Notes under the pieces: model-generated
Database searches by the model: none
Told to the model about the DNA's origin: nothing
What the model saw: the letters and a program-made list of their open reading frames with translations, nothing else
From: Puteibacter caeruleilacunae
GTDB lineage: Bacteria; Bacteroidota; Bacteroidia; Bacteroidales; Prolixibacteraceae
Reading direction: 5' to 3'
Length of the DNA: 64,000 nucleotides
Assembly: GCA_005217565.1 (NCBI GenBank)
Contig: SJCO01000001.1
Coordinates: 1-64,000, forward strand
Made by a program: the position numbers and the translations under genes
Shown here: in pieces, positions 8,060 through 19,000 of the stretch
How the letters are laid out: every line of letters starts with the position of its first letter
Position numbering within the stretch: the first letter of the stretch is position 1

Positions 8060-8836
8060 ATGAGTACTTGGGTATTAGCAGTTGTCATTATGGTGATTGC
8101 TTTTGTGATGACGATGACAGGAAGGGGTGGTGGTAACTTTTTTGTCCTTACACTTGTATTGTCTGGCATTAGTATGAATTTGGCTGCATCAACAGGGCAG
8201 TTTATTTTGATGTGCTCATCTTTAGCTGCAGCGATTCTTTTCAGTAAGCAGAAAATGAACGATTGGAAGTTAACTATCCTATTGGGTGTGTTGGTGTTCA
8301 TATCTGCTTTAGCTGGAGGATATTGGGGCACTAGTTTCGATGAAAAGGTGCTGAAATTGGTGTTCTCGGTTGTGATGTTCCTTGCCGCAATCCTTATGCT
8401 TCGTAAGCCTAAACAAAAACTAAAGAGTAATCGAAAATGGATAATTACCATGCAATCACATGAGGATGTATATCATGTTAATCTATTAGTCACTATCCCA
8501 ATTGTTTTGATTACTGGCTTTATTTCAGGAATGGTTGGGGTATCTGGAGGTTCCTTTCTGGTACCGTTGATGCTTTTAACCATGGGTGTGCCTATGCATG
8601 TGGCTGTTGGTACATCAACTACTTTGGTAAGTATATCAGCCGGAGCTGGATTCTTTGGGCATTTAGGAGCCGGATTGTTTGATTTTCATTTAGCTCTACC
8701 TATTGCTGTGGGAGGTGTTATTGGTGGTTACATTGGTGCTAAGATGGCCTTGAAGTCAAAGCCTAAGAATCTGAAATATTTGTTTGCTGGTACTCAGTTG
8801 GTTGCTTCGGTAATCATGTTTGTCAGTATTTTATGA
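8060..8836 (+). CDS. TauE/SafE-family membrane permease (sulfite/sulfur exporter)
   Basis: A 258-residue integral membrane protein with about eight hydrophobic segments in two related halves. The family repeats are visible: a GRGGG-type glycine cluster near residue 22 and a matching SGMVGVSGGSFLVPLMLL segment in the second half, followed by HVAVGTSTTLVSISAGAG and a GGVIGGYIGAKMALK ending. TauE/SafE proteins move sulfite, sulfoacetate or related sulfur anions. The rhodanese next door suggests export or import of a sulfur species. The hydrophilic segment (about residues 115-135) divides the two halves. Confidence 0.9.
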   Translation: MSTWVLAVVIMVIAFVMTMTGRGGGNFFVLTLVLSGISMNLAASTGQFILMCSSLAAAILFSKQKMNDWKLTILLGVLVFISALAGGYWGTSFDEKVLKLVFSVVMFLAAILMLRKPKQKLKSNRKWIITMQSHEDVYHVNLLVTIPIVLITGFISGMVGVSGGSFLVPLMLLTMGVPMHVAVGTSTTLVSISAGAGFFGHLGAGLFDFHLALPIAVGGVIGGYIGAKMALKSKPKNLKYLFAGTQLVASVIMFVSIL

Positions 8837-8840
8837 TCTT

Positions 8841-9809
8841 ATGAAGAATATATATTTCCACAATAACGGCAGAGGGTATATTTCCCTTTTGCTGTTATTG
8901 TTTTTTACTACGTTACATGTCTCTGCACATCAGGACACATTGAGAAGGAATACTTCAATTGAGTTTCAGTTATTTGCAAAAGCAGGTTTTAATGATGAAA
9001 AATCAAAGACTATAGATTTTGATCATCACATTGATCGCACTTTACTTGTGTATAAACAATCATTATCTAATAAGTTTCTTTTCTGTCTGGCGGGTGATTC
9101 CTATTCAAAGAATAAGGAAAAACCTTATGAATTAAGACCTTTTCTTAAGAGAGTTTATATTCAATATCATAATAAGAAGATGTCGTTAACGGGCGGACTG
9201 CTGGTATTGGAACAGTTCAAGTACCAACGAAAACTTTGGCGGTTAATTTATATTGAGAAAACTTTTCAGTATAAATGCAAATATGGAGACAATAGGAATG
9301 TAGGAGTGTTGATGAAGTACAAGTTGAGTAATCGGTTCTCTTATGATGTTGCCTTAACATCGGGATTTAGTACCCCTAGTAAGGATTCTCATGAAAAATA
9401 TACGGTGATGACGGGGCAAACATTCAACGCGGGGCAGTGGGGGATTCGGTTTTTTAATAGCGTGTCAGTTAATCCATATTTCAGTCATGTGATCTCTTTG
9501 TTTGTTGCGAAACAACTACAGAATGGTGTTTTGGGATTGGAGCTTGCTAATAAAACCAGTGATAATAAGCAGACAAAGGAAGATAAATTAGGTGCATCAG
9601 TTTTTGGTAATTACCATTTTACTAAGAGTCTAATGTGTTTCGCACGTTATGATGTGAATAAGCAACAGTGTGACAGGAGTGCTGTAAATGTTATCTATGC
9701 TGGTGTTGAGCACGCTTTCAAAGATGTAATTCATGCATCTGTGTTCTATAAAAAGAAATTTTCACATGCTAATTTTTATGGAGTGGCCTTATTGGTAGCT
9801 TGTTTTTAG
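8841..9809 (+). CDS. Outer-membrane porin-like protein
   Basis: A 322-residue protein with a signal peptide (about residues 1-32, ending VSAHQ). I chose the ATG at 8841, just after the permease stop, over an upstream TTG. The mature part alternates amphipathic beta strands with polar turns (for example KMSLTGGLLVLEQ, GVLMKYKLSNRFSYDVALTSGF, GVLGLELANK, NFYGVALLVACF) and ends in an aromatic residue, as outer-membrane beta-barrels do. It is the last gene of the sulfur-related operon, so it may be the outer-membrane entry or exit pore for the same compound. No specific family is recognised. Confidence 0.7.
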   Translation: MKNIYFHNNGRGYISLLLLLFFTTLHVSAHQDTLRRNTSIEFQLFAKAGFNDEKSKTIDFDHHIDRTLLVYKQSLSNKFLFCLAGDSYSKNKEKPYELRPFLKRVYIQYHNKKMSLTGGLLVLEQFKYQRKLWRLIYIEKTFQYKCKYGDNRNVGVLMKYKLSNRFSYDVALTSGFSTPSKDSHEKYTVMTGQTFNAGQWGIRFFNSVSVNPYFSHVISLFVAKQLQNGVLGLELANKTSDNKQTKEDKLGASVFGNYHFTKSLMCFARYDVNKQQCDRSAVNVIYAGVEHAFKDVIHASVFYKKKFSHANFYGVALLVACF

Positions 9810-10044
9810 CGTTTCTCAAATGATGAAACGACTCCCTTTTTTGTATGTCTTTTAAGGACTCATCTTCGGACATCATTTGAGACTCATTAGGACCAAATAG
9901 GGAAATCACTGCGGGAATACTGGGTATTGGGCCCTATTTTGCCTTAATTTGGCTGCTATTTGAGGTTATTGGCTTAGTGTTTTAGTTCAACATTTATAGT
10001 TGTGATTGGTTTAAGGTTGGACAAGAATGCAGGTGTTGCCGAAA

Positions 10045-10090
10045 AAACTTCGTAGAAAACTTCGTACAAAGCTTCGTAAAAGACTTTGTA
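10045..10090. repeat. Four tandem 12-bp repeats
   Basis: CTTCGTA occurs at 10048, 10060 and 10072, and CTTTGTA at 10084, each exactly 12 bp apart and flanked by A-rich sequence. The consensus unit is AAAACTTCGTAG-like. Phasing close to one helical turn is typical of cooperative protein-binding arrays. Confidence 0.8.
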
Positions 10091-10530
10091 ATCGAGTTTA
10101 GTAACCTAATTGAAACGATAAACCCATTTAATCCGAATCAGCATTACTAGACAAATTGCAATCACTTTAGGTTTATTGTGTTGCTGTTTTTGATGCGAAA
10201 AATAGCTGAGAATGCTGATGGCTCCAATGTTTTAGCACTTTTTAATGCTGATATTTACAATAGGCATAGGGGGTTTAGTCATAAGTATCTGTTTTATAAC
10301 ATACTGAAAGTATTATAAATTTATTGCAAGAATTTTGATTTAAACGATAAACCTCCATAAATTTATTGAAATTATATTAAGAATCAATCAAACCAATCTA
10401 ATATGAACCTTAGTAATTATACCCAAAGAATAAGAATCTTCATACTTTATCCGAACCAAAATCATAAAACTTAATTCGTTTAGTAAGGAGATAATCAATC
10501 GTTAAAAATTTTTTATAGAGTTTCGTAAAA

Positions 10531-10551
10531 GGTTAACTAAACCGGTTAACC
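10531..10551. promoter_or_regulatory. Palindromic LacI-like operator candidate
   Basis: GGTTAAC, then TAAACC, then GGTTAACC. The centre TAAACCGGTTAA is an inverted repeat around CCGG, the shape of LacI-family operators. No LacI-family gene is in the window, so the binder is unknown. Confidence 0.45.
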
Positions 10552-10685
10552 CATGGTGCGTATTGTCGTAAGATTCATAGTGAAAGGGAAGCCCAACAGT
10601 TTACTCAATTCAAAATAGTAAGAATAATCATTGAATTATGTTAATATCAATTAATTAGTGCTTAGTTATTTAATGTTAAAAATTA

Positions 10686-13600
10686 ATGTTTATGAGAAAA
10701 ATTCTATTTATTCTTGCAATGTGCTTATCATTGTTTGGTAGTGCATATGCTCAACAAACGGTAACTGGTACGGTTACTGATGAGGATGGCCTTGGAATCC
10801 CCGGAGTATCCGTTATTGAGAAAGGGACAAATAATGGAGTTGTTACTTCAATTGATGGTGAATATTCACTAAGTGTTCCTGCTGATGCTATTTTATCTTT
10901 TTCATTTGTTGGTATGACCACAGTTGAGGAGGCGGTTAATGGACGATCAGTAATTAATGTAACTTTAGTAAGTGATGCTGTTGGTATTGACGAGGTGCGT
11001 ATTGTCGCGGCACTTGGAGTAAAAAGACAAGCACGATCGATGGGATATATGACTCAAGCTGTTGGTGGAACTGATCTTGTACAATCTAATACCCCTAACG
11101 TTGCAAGTGCTTTGTCAGGAAAACTGGCTGGAGTAAATATTACAAATGCAAACCAGATAGATGGAGGTACTTCCAGAATAGTTATCCGTGGTAACAACAA
11201 TATTACAGGGAATAATCAACCTCTTTTTATTGTTGATGGTATTCCTATAGAAAATAATGTATCTGTTAATACCAGTGGAACACAGGAGAATACATCTAGT
11301 GTGTCAGATTATGGTACTGGGATCAATTATTTAAATCCTGATGACATCGAAGAAATGAATGTTTTGAAGGGACCTGCGGCAGCTGCACTTTATGGAGCCA
11401 GGGGAGCGAATGGCGTTATCCTTATTACCACAAAAAAAGGTTCGAAAAAAGAAGGCGTTGGTATAAGCTATACATTTAATACTAAAATAACCGATCCTTA
11501 TCGATTCAGAGAACAGCAAAATGTATATGGGTATGGTGGATTAGCTATGCCAATGTATACTGCTGATAATGATCTTATGTATGAGAAGGATTCAGAAGGA
11601 AATACTCTTTATCCTCGACAAAAATGGAACGGTGACCGCTATGAAGGTATTTATGGACAGATGCCTCATGGGTTGTGGACTTTCGATGCAACGGCATTTA
11701 CCTGGCATGGTTACTCTACTTCCTGGGGTAGAAAAATGGATGGTAAGCTAATTAAATGGTGGGATGGTGAGATGAGACCGCATTCTCCTCAGCCGGATAA
11801 TCAAGAGTATTACTATCGAAATGGTATTCAAAACTCACATAATATCTCATTCTCAAATGCAGGTGATTTTGGATCAGTACGTGTAGGTATTGGACATGTG
11901 AGTAATGATGCAGTGGTGTATAATAGTAATTACAATAAGACAAACGTTACTATTGGATCGATACTGGATATTTCAGATGTTTTAGATGCAGAATTAAGTG
12001 CATCATATAGCGATTATTCCAGACTTAATGGTATGGATATGACCACATCTAACGATTATTTCACAAAATTTATTTACAACTACCCTGTTGACTACAGACC
12101 AGAGTTGGATCATCAGAATTATAAGCGAGAAGATGGAACGAAAAATAGCCATGGAAATGGTACCGTAAATCCATATGGTATTAATGCTTATGATGTATTC
12201 TGGAATATCTACGAAAAGAACAAAACACAACAGCGTAATCAAATGTTAGGTGCTGTTAAGTTGGTTTATACTCCACTTGACTGGTTGAGTTTTATGGCAA
12301 GGAGTGGTATTGATTATAATAATCAGGAAATTGAAGAGCGTCATAAACCTACCGATATTACTGGACTTAGAGGTTACTATTTTCACAGCATGGCCAAAGA
12401 AGTTGTTACTAATTTCGATTTCTTGGCTACGGCAACAAAAGATAACTTGTTCCCAGATATAAATGCAAGTTTCTCTTTTGGAGGAACAAGTTGGGATAGA
12501 GAAAGATATCTTATGAGTGGACGTAGTGGAAACCGCTTTAAAGATCCTTGGATTTATTCGTTCCAAAATTATGACTTATCACAACAGAACGGTCAGATAA
12601 ATTCAAATCAGGTTCCTAAAGAACAACGCCTGGAAAAAAGAATTAACTCGCTTTATGGATTTATCGATTTAAGTTATTCTAATTTACTATACTTACAAGT
12701 TACCGGACGTAATGACTGGTCTTCAACATTACCTTCTAACAATAACTCTTATTTTTATCCATCAAGTTCATTGAGTTTTGTGTTTAGTGAATTACTAGAG
12801 GATAAAGAATGGTTAACTTTTGGTAAGTTGCGTGTTGCATATGCTGAAGCTGCAAATGATGCAGATCCATATCAGATTTCACCAACGTTTACTTCTGGTT
12901 CTTTTGGTGGTTTCCCAACACATGGGATAAAAGATGTACTTCCTCCGGTTGATTTGGCTCCTCAAACTTCAAGATCGTATGAAGCTGGTATCGATTTAAG
13001 ATTATTTGACAGTCGATTGAAGATTGATGCGACTTATTACAGAACTGTGTCGGATAACCAAATTATGAGTGCGCCTATTCCTGTTTCTTCAGGTTATTCT
13101 AACGTGAAGTTCAATTCCGGAGAGATGGAAAATAAAGGTTTCGAGCTTGTAGCTAGTTACGATATTATCCGCGAAAGAGATTTAAGTTGGACATTGGGCG
13201 TGAATGGCTCAAATAATAAAAACACATTGCTTTCATTGGACGGAGTAAATGAAACCATCATAATCGGACAATTCTTTGGTGGTAATGGCCCTGTAATCCA
13301 GGTTGATGTTGGTGAAGAGTATGGTAATATTTATGGCTGGGATTACGTATTAAATGATAAAGGAAATAGAATTGTTGAAGAGCGTAAAGATAATGATGGT
13401 AACGTAGTTGGAACACTTTATAAAACTACAACCGACCGTGTAAAAATGGGTAATTCAACTCCTGATCTTATTGGTGGTATAAATAATAGCCTTCGTTGGA
13501 AAAACTTTAATCTATATGCTTTAGTTGACTTTAGTTGGGGTGCTGATATTTGGAGTGGTGACTATGCAACGTCATTATCATCAGGTGTTAGTCCGGCAAC

Positions 13601-14042
13601 ATTGTTAGAAAGAAATGGGGGAGGACTACCTTATACCTATCCTGATGGAACTCAAGCTAACCATGGAATAATAATGGAAGGTGATTTAGAAAATGGTACA
13701 CCAAACGATCATGTTGTTCATTATATCTGGAAATATGGTCGTCTGGGATCTTGGGGAGCATATAACTTATCTGCACCTTCGATTCTGGAAAACAATTGGA
13801 TTAAGATGAGAGAGATAACATTGAGTTATACCGTACCGCATGATATAGTTCGAAAAACTAAAGTATTACAAAACGCTAGGATTTCTGTTACTGGTCGTGA
13901 TTTATTCTATATCTACTCTTCATTACCTGATAAAATTAATCCAGAAGCAACAAGTTTAACTGCAGGAAATGCACAAGGACTTATGTTTGGTGCTTTGCCT
14001 GGAATGAGATCTGTTAGTTTTAGTTTAAATGTTGAGTTCTAA
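10686..14042 (+). CDS. SusC/RagA-type TonB-dependent outer-membrane receptor
   Basis: A 1118-residue receptor with a signal peptide (MFMRKILFILAMCLSLFGSAYAQ). A carboxypeptidase-regulatory-like domain follows (about 24-105, GTVTDEDGLGIPGVSV and the IDGEYSLSV strand). The plug domain (about 115-245, with GAAALYGARGANGVILITTKKG) and the 22-stranded barrel to the C-terminal NVEF complete it. The plug start has the AALGVKRQARSMGY form instead of the common VGYGT form, which marks a distinct SusC subgroup. An ATG at 10692 is a possible alternative start. The SusD partner follows after 24 bp. Together they would bind and import oligosaccharides. Confidence 0.95.
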   Translation: MFMRKILFILAMCLSLFGSAYAQQTVTGTVTDEDGLGIPGVSVIEKGTNNGVVTSIDGEYSLSVPADAILSFSFVGMTTVEEAVNGRSVINVTLVSDAVGIDEVRIVAALGVKRQARSMGYMTQAVGGTDLVQSNTPNVASALSGKLAGVNITNANQIDGGTSRIVIRGNNNITGNNQPLFIVDGIPIENNVSVNTSGTQENTSSVSDYGTGINYLNPDDIEEMNVLKGPAAAALYGARGANGVILITTKKGSKKEGVGISYTFNTKITDPYRFREQQNVYGYGGLAMPMYTADNDLMYEKDSEGNTLYPRQKWNGDRYEGIYGQMPHGLWTFDATAFTWHGYSTSWGRKMDGKLIKWWDGEMRPHSPQPDNQEYYYRNGIQNSHNISFSNAGDFGSVRVGIGHVSNDAVVYNSNYNKTNVTIGSILDISDVLDAELSASYSDYSRLNGMDMTTSNDYFTKFIYNYPVDYRPELDHQNYKREDGTKNSHGNGTVNPYGINAYDVFWNIYEKNKTQQRNQMLGAVKLVYTPLDWLSFMARSGIDYNNQEIEERHKPTDITGLRGYYFHSMAKEVVTNFDFLATATKDNLFPDINASFSFGGTSWDRERYLMSGRSGNRFKDPWIYSFQNYDLSQQNGQINSNQVPKEQRLEKRINSLYGFIDLSYSNLLYLQVTGRNDWSSTLPSNNNSYFYPSSSLSFVFSELLEDKEWLTFGKLRVAYAEAANDADPYQISPTFTSGSFGGFPTHGIKDVLPPVDLAPQTSRSYEAGIDLRLFDSRLKIDATYYRTVSDNQIMSAPIPVSSGYSNVKFNSGEMENKGFELVASYDIIRERDLSWTLGVNGSNNKNTLLSLDGVNETIIIGQFFGGNGPVIQVDVGEEYGNIYGWDYVLNDKGNRIVEERKDNDGNVVGTLYKTTTDRVKMGNSTPDLIGGINNSLRWKNFNLYALVDFSWGADIWSGDYATSLSSGVSPATLLERNGGGLPYTYPDGTQANHGIIMEGDLENGTPNDHVVHYIWKYGRLGSWGAYNLSAPSILENNWIKMREITLSYTVPHDIVRKTKVLQNARISVTGRDLFYIYSSLPDKINPEATSLTAGNAQGLMFGALPGMRSVSFSLNVEF

Positions 14043-14066
14043 TCGTAATCACAAAAAATTAGAAGT

Positions 14067-15674
14067 ATGAAAATGATAAAAATATATTCAATTTTGCTTA
14101 TCCTATTGTCTGTGAGTTTTATGCAAAGCTGTACCGAAGACTTTGAGGAAATGAATAAGGATCCTTTAAATCCTACTGAAGGATCGATCCCTACGGTTTT
14201 TAATAAATATGTTAGTTCATTGCTTTACGCGGGAGCAGAGATAAGTGGATTCCATAATGGTTACTATTACTATATGACACAACAGCTTGGTAATGCAGCT
14301 CCACGTTATGTGTTGGCTAATTTATCTAATCAAATGTGGACAGATTATTATAAAGCACTAAAAAATGCTCGTTGGTTAGAAAATGAACTGGATAATTCTA
14401 CGCTAAAGGTTGATAATGTGAGAGCTTGTTTAAATATTTTGATTGCATTTGAAACTTTACGAACTTCCGATTATTACGGTGATATGCCTTTTTCGAAAGC
14501 TGGAAAAGGATCTCAGGGTAGTGAGTATTTTCGCGTAGAGTACGACAAGCATGAGGATATCTATAAGACTTGCCTGGATATGTTAAAAAATGCAGTTGAG
14601 AGCTTTTCTTCGGATCCTGATCAAATGAGTTTAGGAGGTGGTGACATTCTCTTTAGTGGGGATTATGAGATGTGGAAAAAGTTTGCGAACTCCATTCGTT
14701 TGCGTTATGCACTGCAGATTTCTGGCGTTGACAACGCTCAGGCAACTACACATATTGGCAATATATTGGGAGATGCAGCAAAGTATCCATTAATCTCTGG
14801 AGATGAGGATCTAGGTTTTTGGCCCACTAGAGTGCCTGGTTTAACAATTGAAACTCGTAATTGGTCCTTAAATCAAGATAGCCCATTGTGTTTGGGAACT
14901 ACTATGTGGAGTTGGATGTCAGAAAATGATAATGTAGATGGCTCTGGAATTATAGATCCTCGTTGTAAAGTGTTTTTTGAAACAAATAATGATGGGGAAT
15001 GGAAGGCGCAAAAGCAGCTTGATCCTGTTGATTCGCAAGGACGTGGTGCCTATAATGGTGGTGCCTATCCTAGTGGAAGAAGTGAAGCTGCGACGTTGCA
15101 AGAGTGGGAAAATAAGACTGAGGGTTGCAAATTCTCTCCTGTGAATATTTACTATGCGAATGATAAAGAGTTTTTCCCTGAGTTATTCATAAGCGTTGCA
15201 GAGATAAATTTTATTAAAGCAGAGATATATAACCGAGGAATTGGTGTTACTAAAAATGCAGCTACAGCCAAAAGTGAATACGAAGCAGGTATTCGGTCAT
15301 CTATCAATTATTGGTATAATTTAGTTGAGCTTAAAGCTAGCAAATGGTATTTGTTTAAGCCTGAACTAGGTGAAGACGATATTGATGATTACTTGGCATT
15401 ACCAGTGGTGGCTTATAAGACGAATGAAAGCGAGGCACTAGAGCAAATTTATGCTCAAGAGTGGATTGCATTGTTCCGTGAACCTGCAGTAGCGTATAAT
15501 CTTTATAGAAGGACTGAAGCTACTCCTCACGATAGATCTTCATCAAGTCATGAAAATAACTTTTATCGACTTCCTTATCCGGAAGAAGAAAAGAACTTTA
15601 ATGCAGACAATTTTAATGCAGCCCTTAATGGAAGGTCAAATACTGTAGACCATAAATTATTCTGGCATAAATAA
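14067..15674 (+). CDS. SusD/RagB-family surface lipoprotein (SusD-like group 2)
   Basis: A 535-residue lipoprotein that forms the lid of the preceding SusC. The signal ends in a lipobox with the acylated Cys22 (SFMQSC), followed by acidic TEDFEEMNKDP, the N-terminal signature of the SusD-like_2 subgroup that pairs with AALG-type SusCs. The body is helical with TPR-like segments (YKALKNARWLENEL, AEINFIKAEIYNRG). A GRSEAATLQE-type loop and a C-terminal RLPYPEEEKNFN motif are also typical. The alternative start at 14073 (MIKIYS) would not change the signal. The gene is followed by a hairpin terminator. Confidence 0.93.
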   Translation: MKMIKIYSILLILLSVSFMQSCTEDFEEMNKDPLNPTEGSIPTVFNKYVSSLLYAGAEISGFHNGYYYYMTQQLGNAAPRYVLANLSNQMWTDYYKALKNARWLENELDNSTLKVDNVRACLNILIAFETLRTSDYYGDMPFSKAGKGSQGSEYFRVEYDKHEDIYKTCLDMLKNAVESFSSDPDQMSLGGGDILFSGDYEMWKKFANSIRLRYALQISGVDNAQATTHIGNILGDAAKYPLISGDEDLGFWPTRVPGLTIETRNWSLNQDSPLCLGTTMWSWMSENDNVDGSGIIDPRCKVFFETNNDGEWKAQKQLDPVDSQGRGAYNGGAYPSGRSEAATLQEWENKTEGCKFSPVNIYYANDKEFFPELFISVAEINFIKAEIYNRGIGVTKNAATAKSEYEAGIRSSINYWYNLVELKASKWYLFKPELGEDDIDDYLALPVVAYKTNESEALEQIYAQEWIALFREPAVAYNLYRRTEATPHDRSSSSHENNFYRLPYPEEEKNFNADNFNAALNGRSNTVDHKLFWHK

Positions 15675-15707
15675 ATTGTAGCTTTAAATAACTTGGTATG
15701 TTTTTTT

Positions 15708-15740
15708 AAGCCATCGGAATAAATGTCCGGTGGCTTTTTT
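15708..15740 (+). terminator. Rho-independent-type terminator after first SusC/SusD pair
   Basis: The arms AAGCCATCGGA and TCCGGTGGCTT pair (one G-T pair) around AATAAATG and are followed by a T run. It separates the first SusCD pair from the second. Confidence 0.8.
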
Positions 15741-16095
15741 AGTTTATAGCTTTTCGTTTATAGCTTTTCGTTTGAAAGTGCTCCCTGGGGTTTTTCAATG
15801 AACAATAATGTTGTTTAAAAAATGAAGACTGAACATAGTCTGGGTAATTTCGTAGAAGAATATTGTTCATATGGAGGGGAAAATCTTTCAATATTGGAGT
15901 ATTAAATATGGTGAAGACAAAAATCTTATGTCTTTTTTTTTGATAATACTGTAAGATACACTAGAAGAGATGTTTATGTGTTATTGTTGGTGGTGTGGAT
16001 TTGTCTTGTAATGCCTTTGTAATGCTTCATGTGCACTGCTAGTAATAGGTGTGACTATATATTCAAAGCACTTAAACTAGAAAAACTAATAGGAC
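15741..16095. other. Intergenic region between the two SusC/SusD pairs
   Basis: No gene is seen. A perfect 14-bp tandem duplication, GTTTATAGCTTTTC, lies at 15742-15755 and 15756-15769. The remainder is AT-rich and probably contains the promoter of the second SusC, but no clear promoter motif could be assigned. Confidence 0.5.
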
Positions 16096-19000
16096 ATGAG
16101 AAAAAGGCTTATTGTTAGTACATGCCGATTTGTTCTAAATGTAAAGAACATGATCCGTGGTGTAGGAGGAGTAGTTTTATTTGTAGCCTTATTGCAAGCG
16201 CTTACATTTAATAGCTATGCTCAAATGAAGTCGCAAGTTATTACTGGTACAGTTACTTCTGTATCGAAAGAACCAATCCCTGGAGTTTCAATTGCTATTG
16301 ATGGTACTACTATTGGTACTGTTTCTGATTTTGATGGAAAATACTCAATTAAAGTTAACTCTCCTGATCAGGTGCTCATTTTTACTTTTATTGGTATGGA
16401 ACCAAAGATGGTGAAAGTGGGAGAGCAATCTGTTATTAATGTTGTTTTGGATGAATCAAATGTTGAGTTGGAAGAGGTTGTAGCAGTTGGATATGGAACA
16501 ATGAAGAAAAGTGACGTTACTGGTGCAGTTGCTTCTGTACGTAGTGAAGATATCGTCGCATCTGGCGGAGCTACAATTGAGCAGGCGTTAGCGGGACGCA
16601 CTGCTGGGGTTATTATCAATAATAATGATAATGCACCAGGTGCTGGACTTAACATTAAAATTCGTGGAACAAATTCTATTAACGCAAGTTCTGCCCCTCT
16701 TTACGTAATTGATGGCTTCCCTGTTGAAGGGAGTTTTAATGAAGGAGGTTCTCTTGAATCATCTGGACAGAGTCCTCTTGCAGGTATCGATCCTAATGAT
16801 ATTGAGTCAATCGATATTCTGAAGGATGCTTCGGCAACTGCTATTTACGGTGCGCGAGGAGCTAATGGTGTTGTAATTGTTACAACAAAAAGCGGTCGTG
16901 ATGGAAAGATGAAAGTGAGTTTTTCCGCTAAGTCTGGCGTTCAGCAAATGATAAAACAATATAAGGCATTGGATGCAGTTGGATATGCCAAATTTCAGCA
17001 TCATCGTTATTTCCCATACGACAAACGCACAGAGGCTCCTACAGAAGAGGAGGACAATTATAAGTGGTGGAATTATGAAACTTATAAGGATTCGACCAAT
17101 ACTAATTGGATGGATGAAATCACTCAGATGGGTGAGATGCAAAATTACAATCTATCGGTGTCTGGAGGAAATCAGAAAGGGAATTACCTTGCTTCAGTAG
17201 GATATTATAAAAACAAAGGAATTGTTAAAGAGACTGACTTTACAAGATATACAGGTAATTTTAAAGCTACAGGAAAGCCAAACGATTGGCTGGAATTAGC
17301 TTTTACGACCAGATTCTCGTTTTCGGAGAATAATGGAACGGTAACGATCAACTCAGAAGGAGCAGCAAATTATGCGGGTATATTACAGCAGGGAATTAGA
17401 ACAAAACCACTGAAATCTCCTAACGAAGCATTTCTGGATATGGATGATAGTGATGGGGTGACTGGAAATCCTTTAGCCACTCTTAAAAATGTCGACATGT
17501 TAAGAGAAAATTTTCAATCAATTACAAATGCCTCAGTCACTATCATTCCCTGGAAAGATGTTCGTATTAAATCATTGGTTGGAATGACGCATAATAAAAA
17601 CGATTTTTATTATTATGCTCCTTCTACCACTAGTTGGGGTGCTAATTTCAATGGTCGGGCCAGAATAACAAATAATAAATCTGTCTCTTGGTTGAATGAA
17701 AATACGGTCTCTGTTAATAAGAAATTTGGTGATCATCGATTAAATGCGTTGGCTGGTTTTACAGTACAGTCAAATAATCGATTCTCAACAGAGATGGAAG
17801 CTTCAAACTTCCCAATTGAAGTTCTAGGATATCAGAATATTAGTGTTGGTGAAAGCTATTCTGCTCCTAAGTCTCATGAAGAGGAATACTTGCTTCTATC
17901 TTATCTTGGAAGAGTAAACTACAATTATAAGAATAAGTATTTGGTGACTGGTTCCTTTCGTGCAGATGGCTCTTCTAAATTTGCAGAGAATAATAAATGG
18001 GGATACTTTCCATCTATAGCATTAGCATGGAGGGTGAGTGAGGAGTCATTTTTACAGGCATTGGGATTCTTCGATAACCTTAAGTTGCGTGCAGGTTGGG
18101 GGGAAACAGGTAATCCTAATATTGCTCCTTACCAATCGCTTTCCAATTATGGTCTTACTAAATATCCTACTGGAGAAGATCAGTTAAATACAGGTGTTTT
18201 TCCTATTAATACAGGTAATCCTAACTTGATGTGGGAAACATCAGTTCAATCAAATGTTGGTCTTGATTTAGCTATTTTCGATGCACGACTTTCAGTTACC
18301 ATCGATGCATATTTAAAGGAGACTAAAGATTTGTTATTAAAGGGAGACATTCCTCCATCATTAGGCTTTGATACTTACTTGTATAACTCAGGGAAAGTAA
18401 AGAACAAAGGGATCGAAGTTGCCCTAAATGGATTAATCGTTGATCGTAAGTTTAAATGGACCTCCGACTTTAACATTGCATTCAATAAGAATGAGGTTAC
18501 AGATTTAGGAGAACTGACTACCTCTGATTGGTTAACTGTGCCGGGATCTAAAAACTATTCAACTGCGATATTGAAGGAAGGTGAAGCTATCGGATTATGG
18601 TATGGTTATGAAACTGATGGATTATGGCAGCAAAGTGAGTTTAACTGGAATGGCTCAAAATATGAATTGGCAACTGATGCTGAAGGAAATTCACCTGCAG
18701 CATTACCGTCAGTACAACCTGGTATGTGGAAATTTAAAGATTTGAGTGGACCTAATGGTACTCCTGATGGTAAGATTGATGCCTATGATAAAAAGATCAT
18801 TGGAAAGTCGCAGCCTAAGTTTACTGGAGGTTTGAATAACCGATTTGAGTATGGGAATTTTGATCTAGCTGTATTTATGGAGTGGAGTTATGGACGTGAT
18901 ATCTACAATGCCAATAATCGCTTCTTCATAGAGCCTGCCAATAGTGCTGCTAATACTATCGATGTTGACTATTGGTTGCCTATTCAGTATGAGTTGGATG

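Larger units (their letters stand above)
9810..10685. other. 876-bp gene-free region upstream of the first SusC, rich in repeats
   Basis: No coding sequence is seen. It holds a 12-bp inverted repeat (TCTCAAATGATG at 9814-9825, CATCATTTGAGA at 9871-9882) after the porin-like gene and four 12-bp-phased CTTCGTA repeats (10045-10090). It also holds two copies of AAACGATAAACC (10113-10124 and 10342-10353) and a GGTTAAC/GGTTAACC palindromic element (10531-10551). The length and density of motifs suggest regulatory DNA for the sugar-utilization operon. Confidence 0.6.

Noticed and set aside
9894-9941. Possible third ArsR-type site containing CCAAATAG near 9893
   Set aside because: Only one half-site is present; the other arm does not match at the 8-bp spacing, so it is likely chance.
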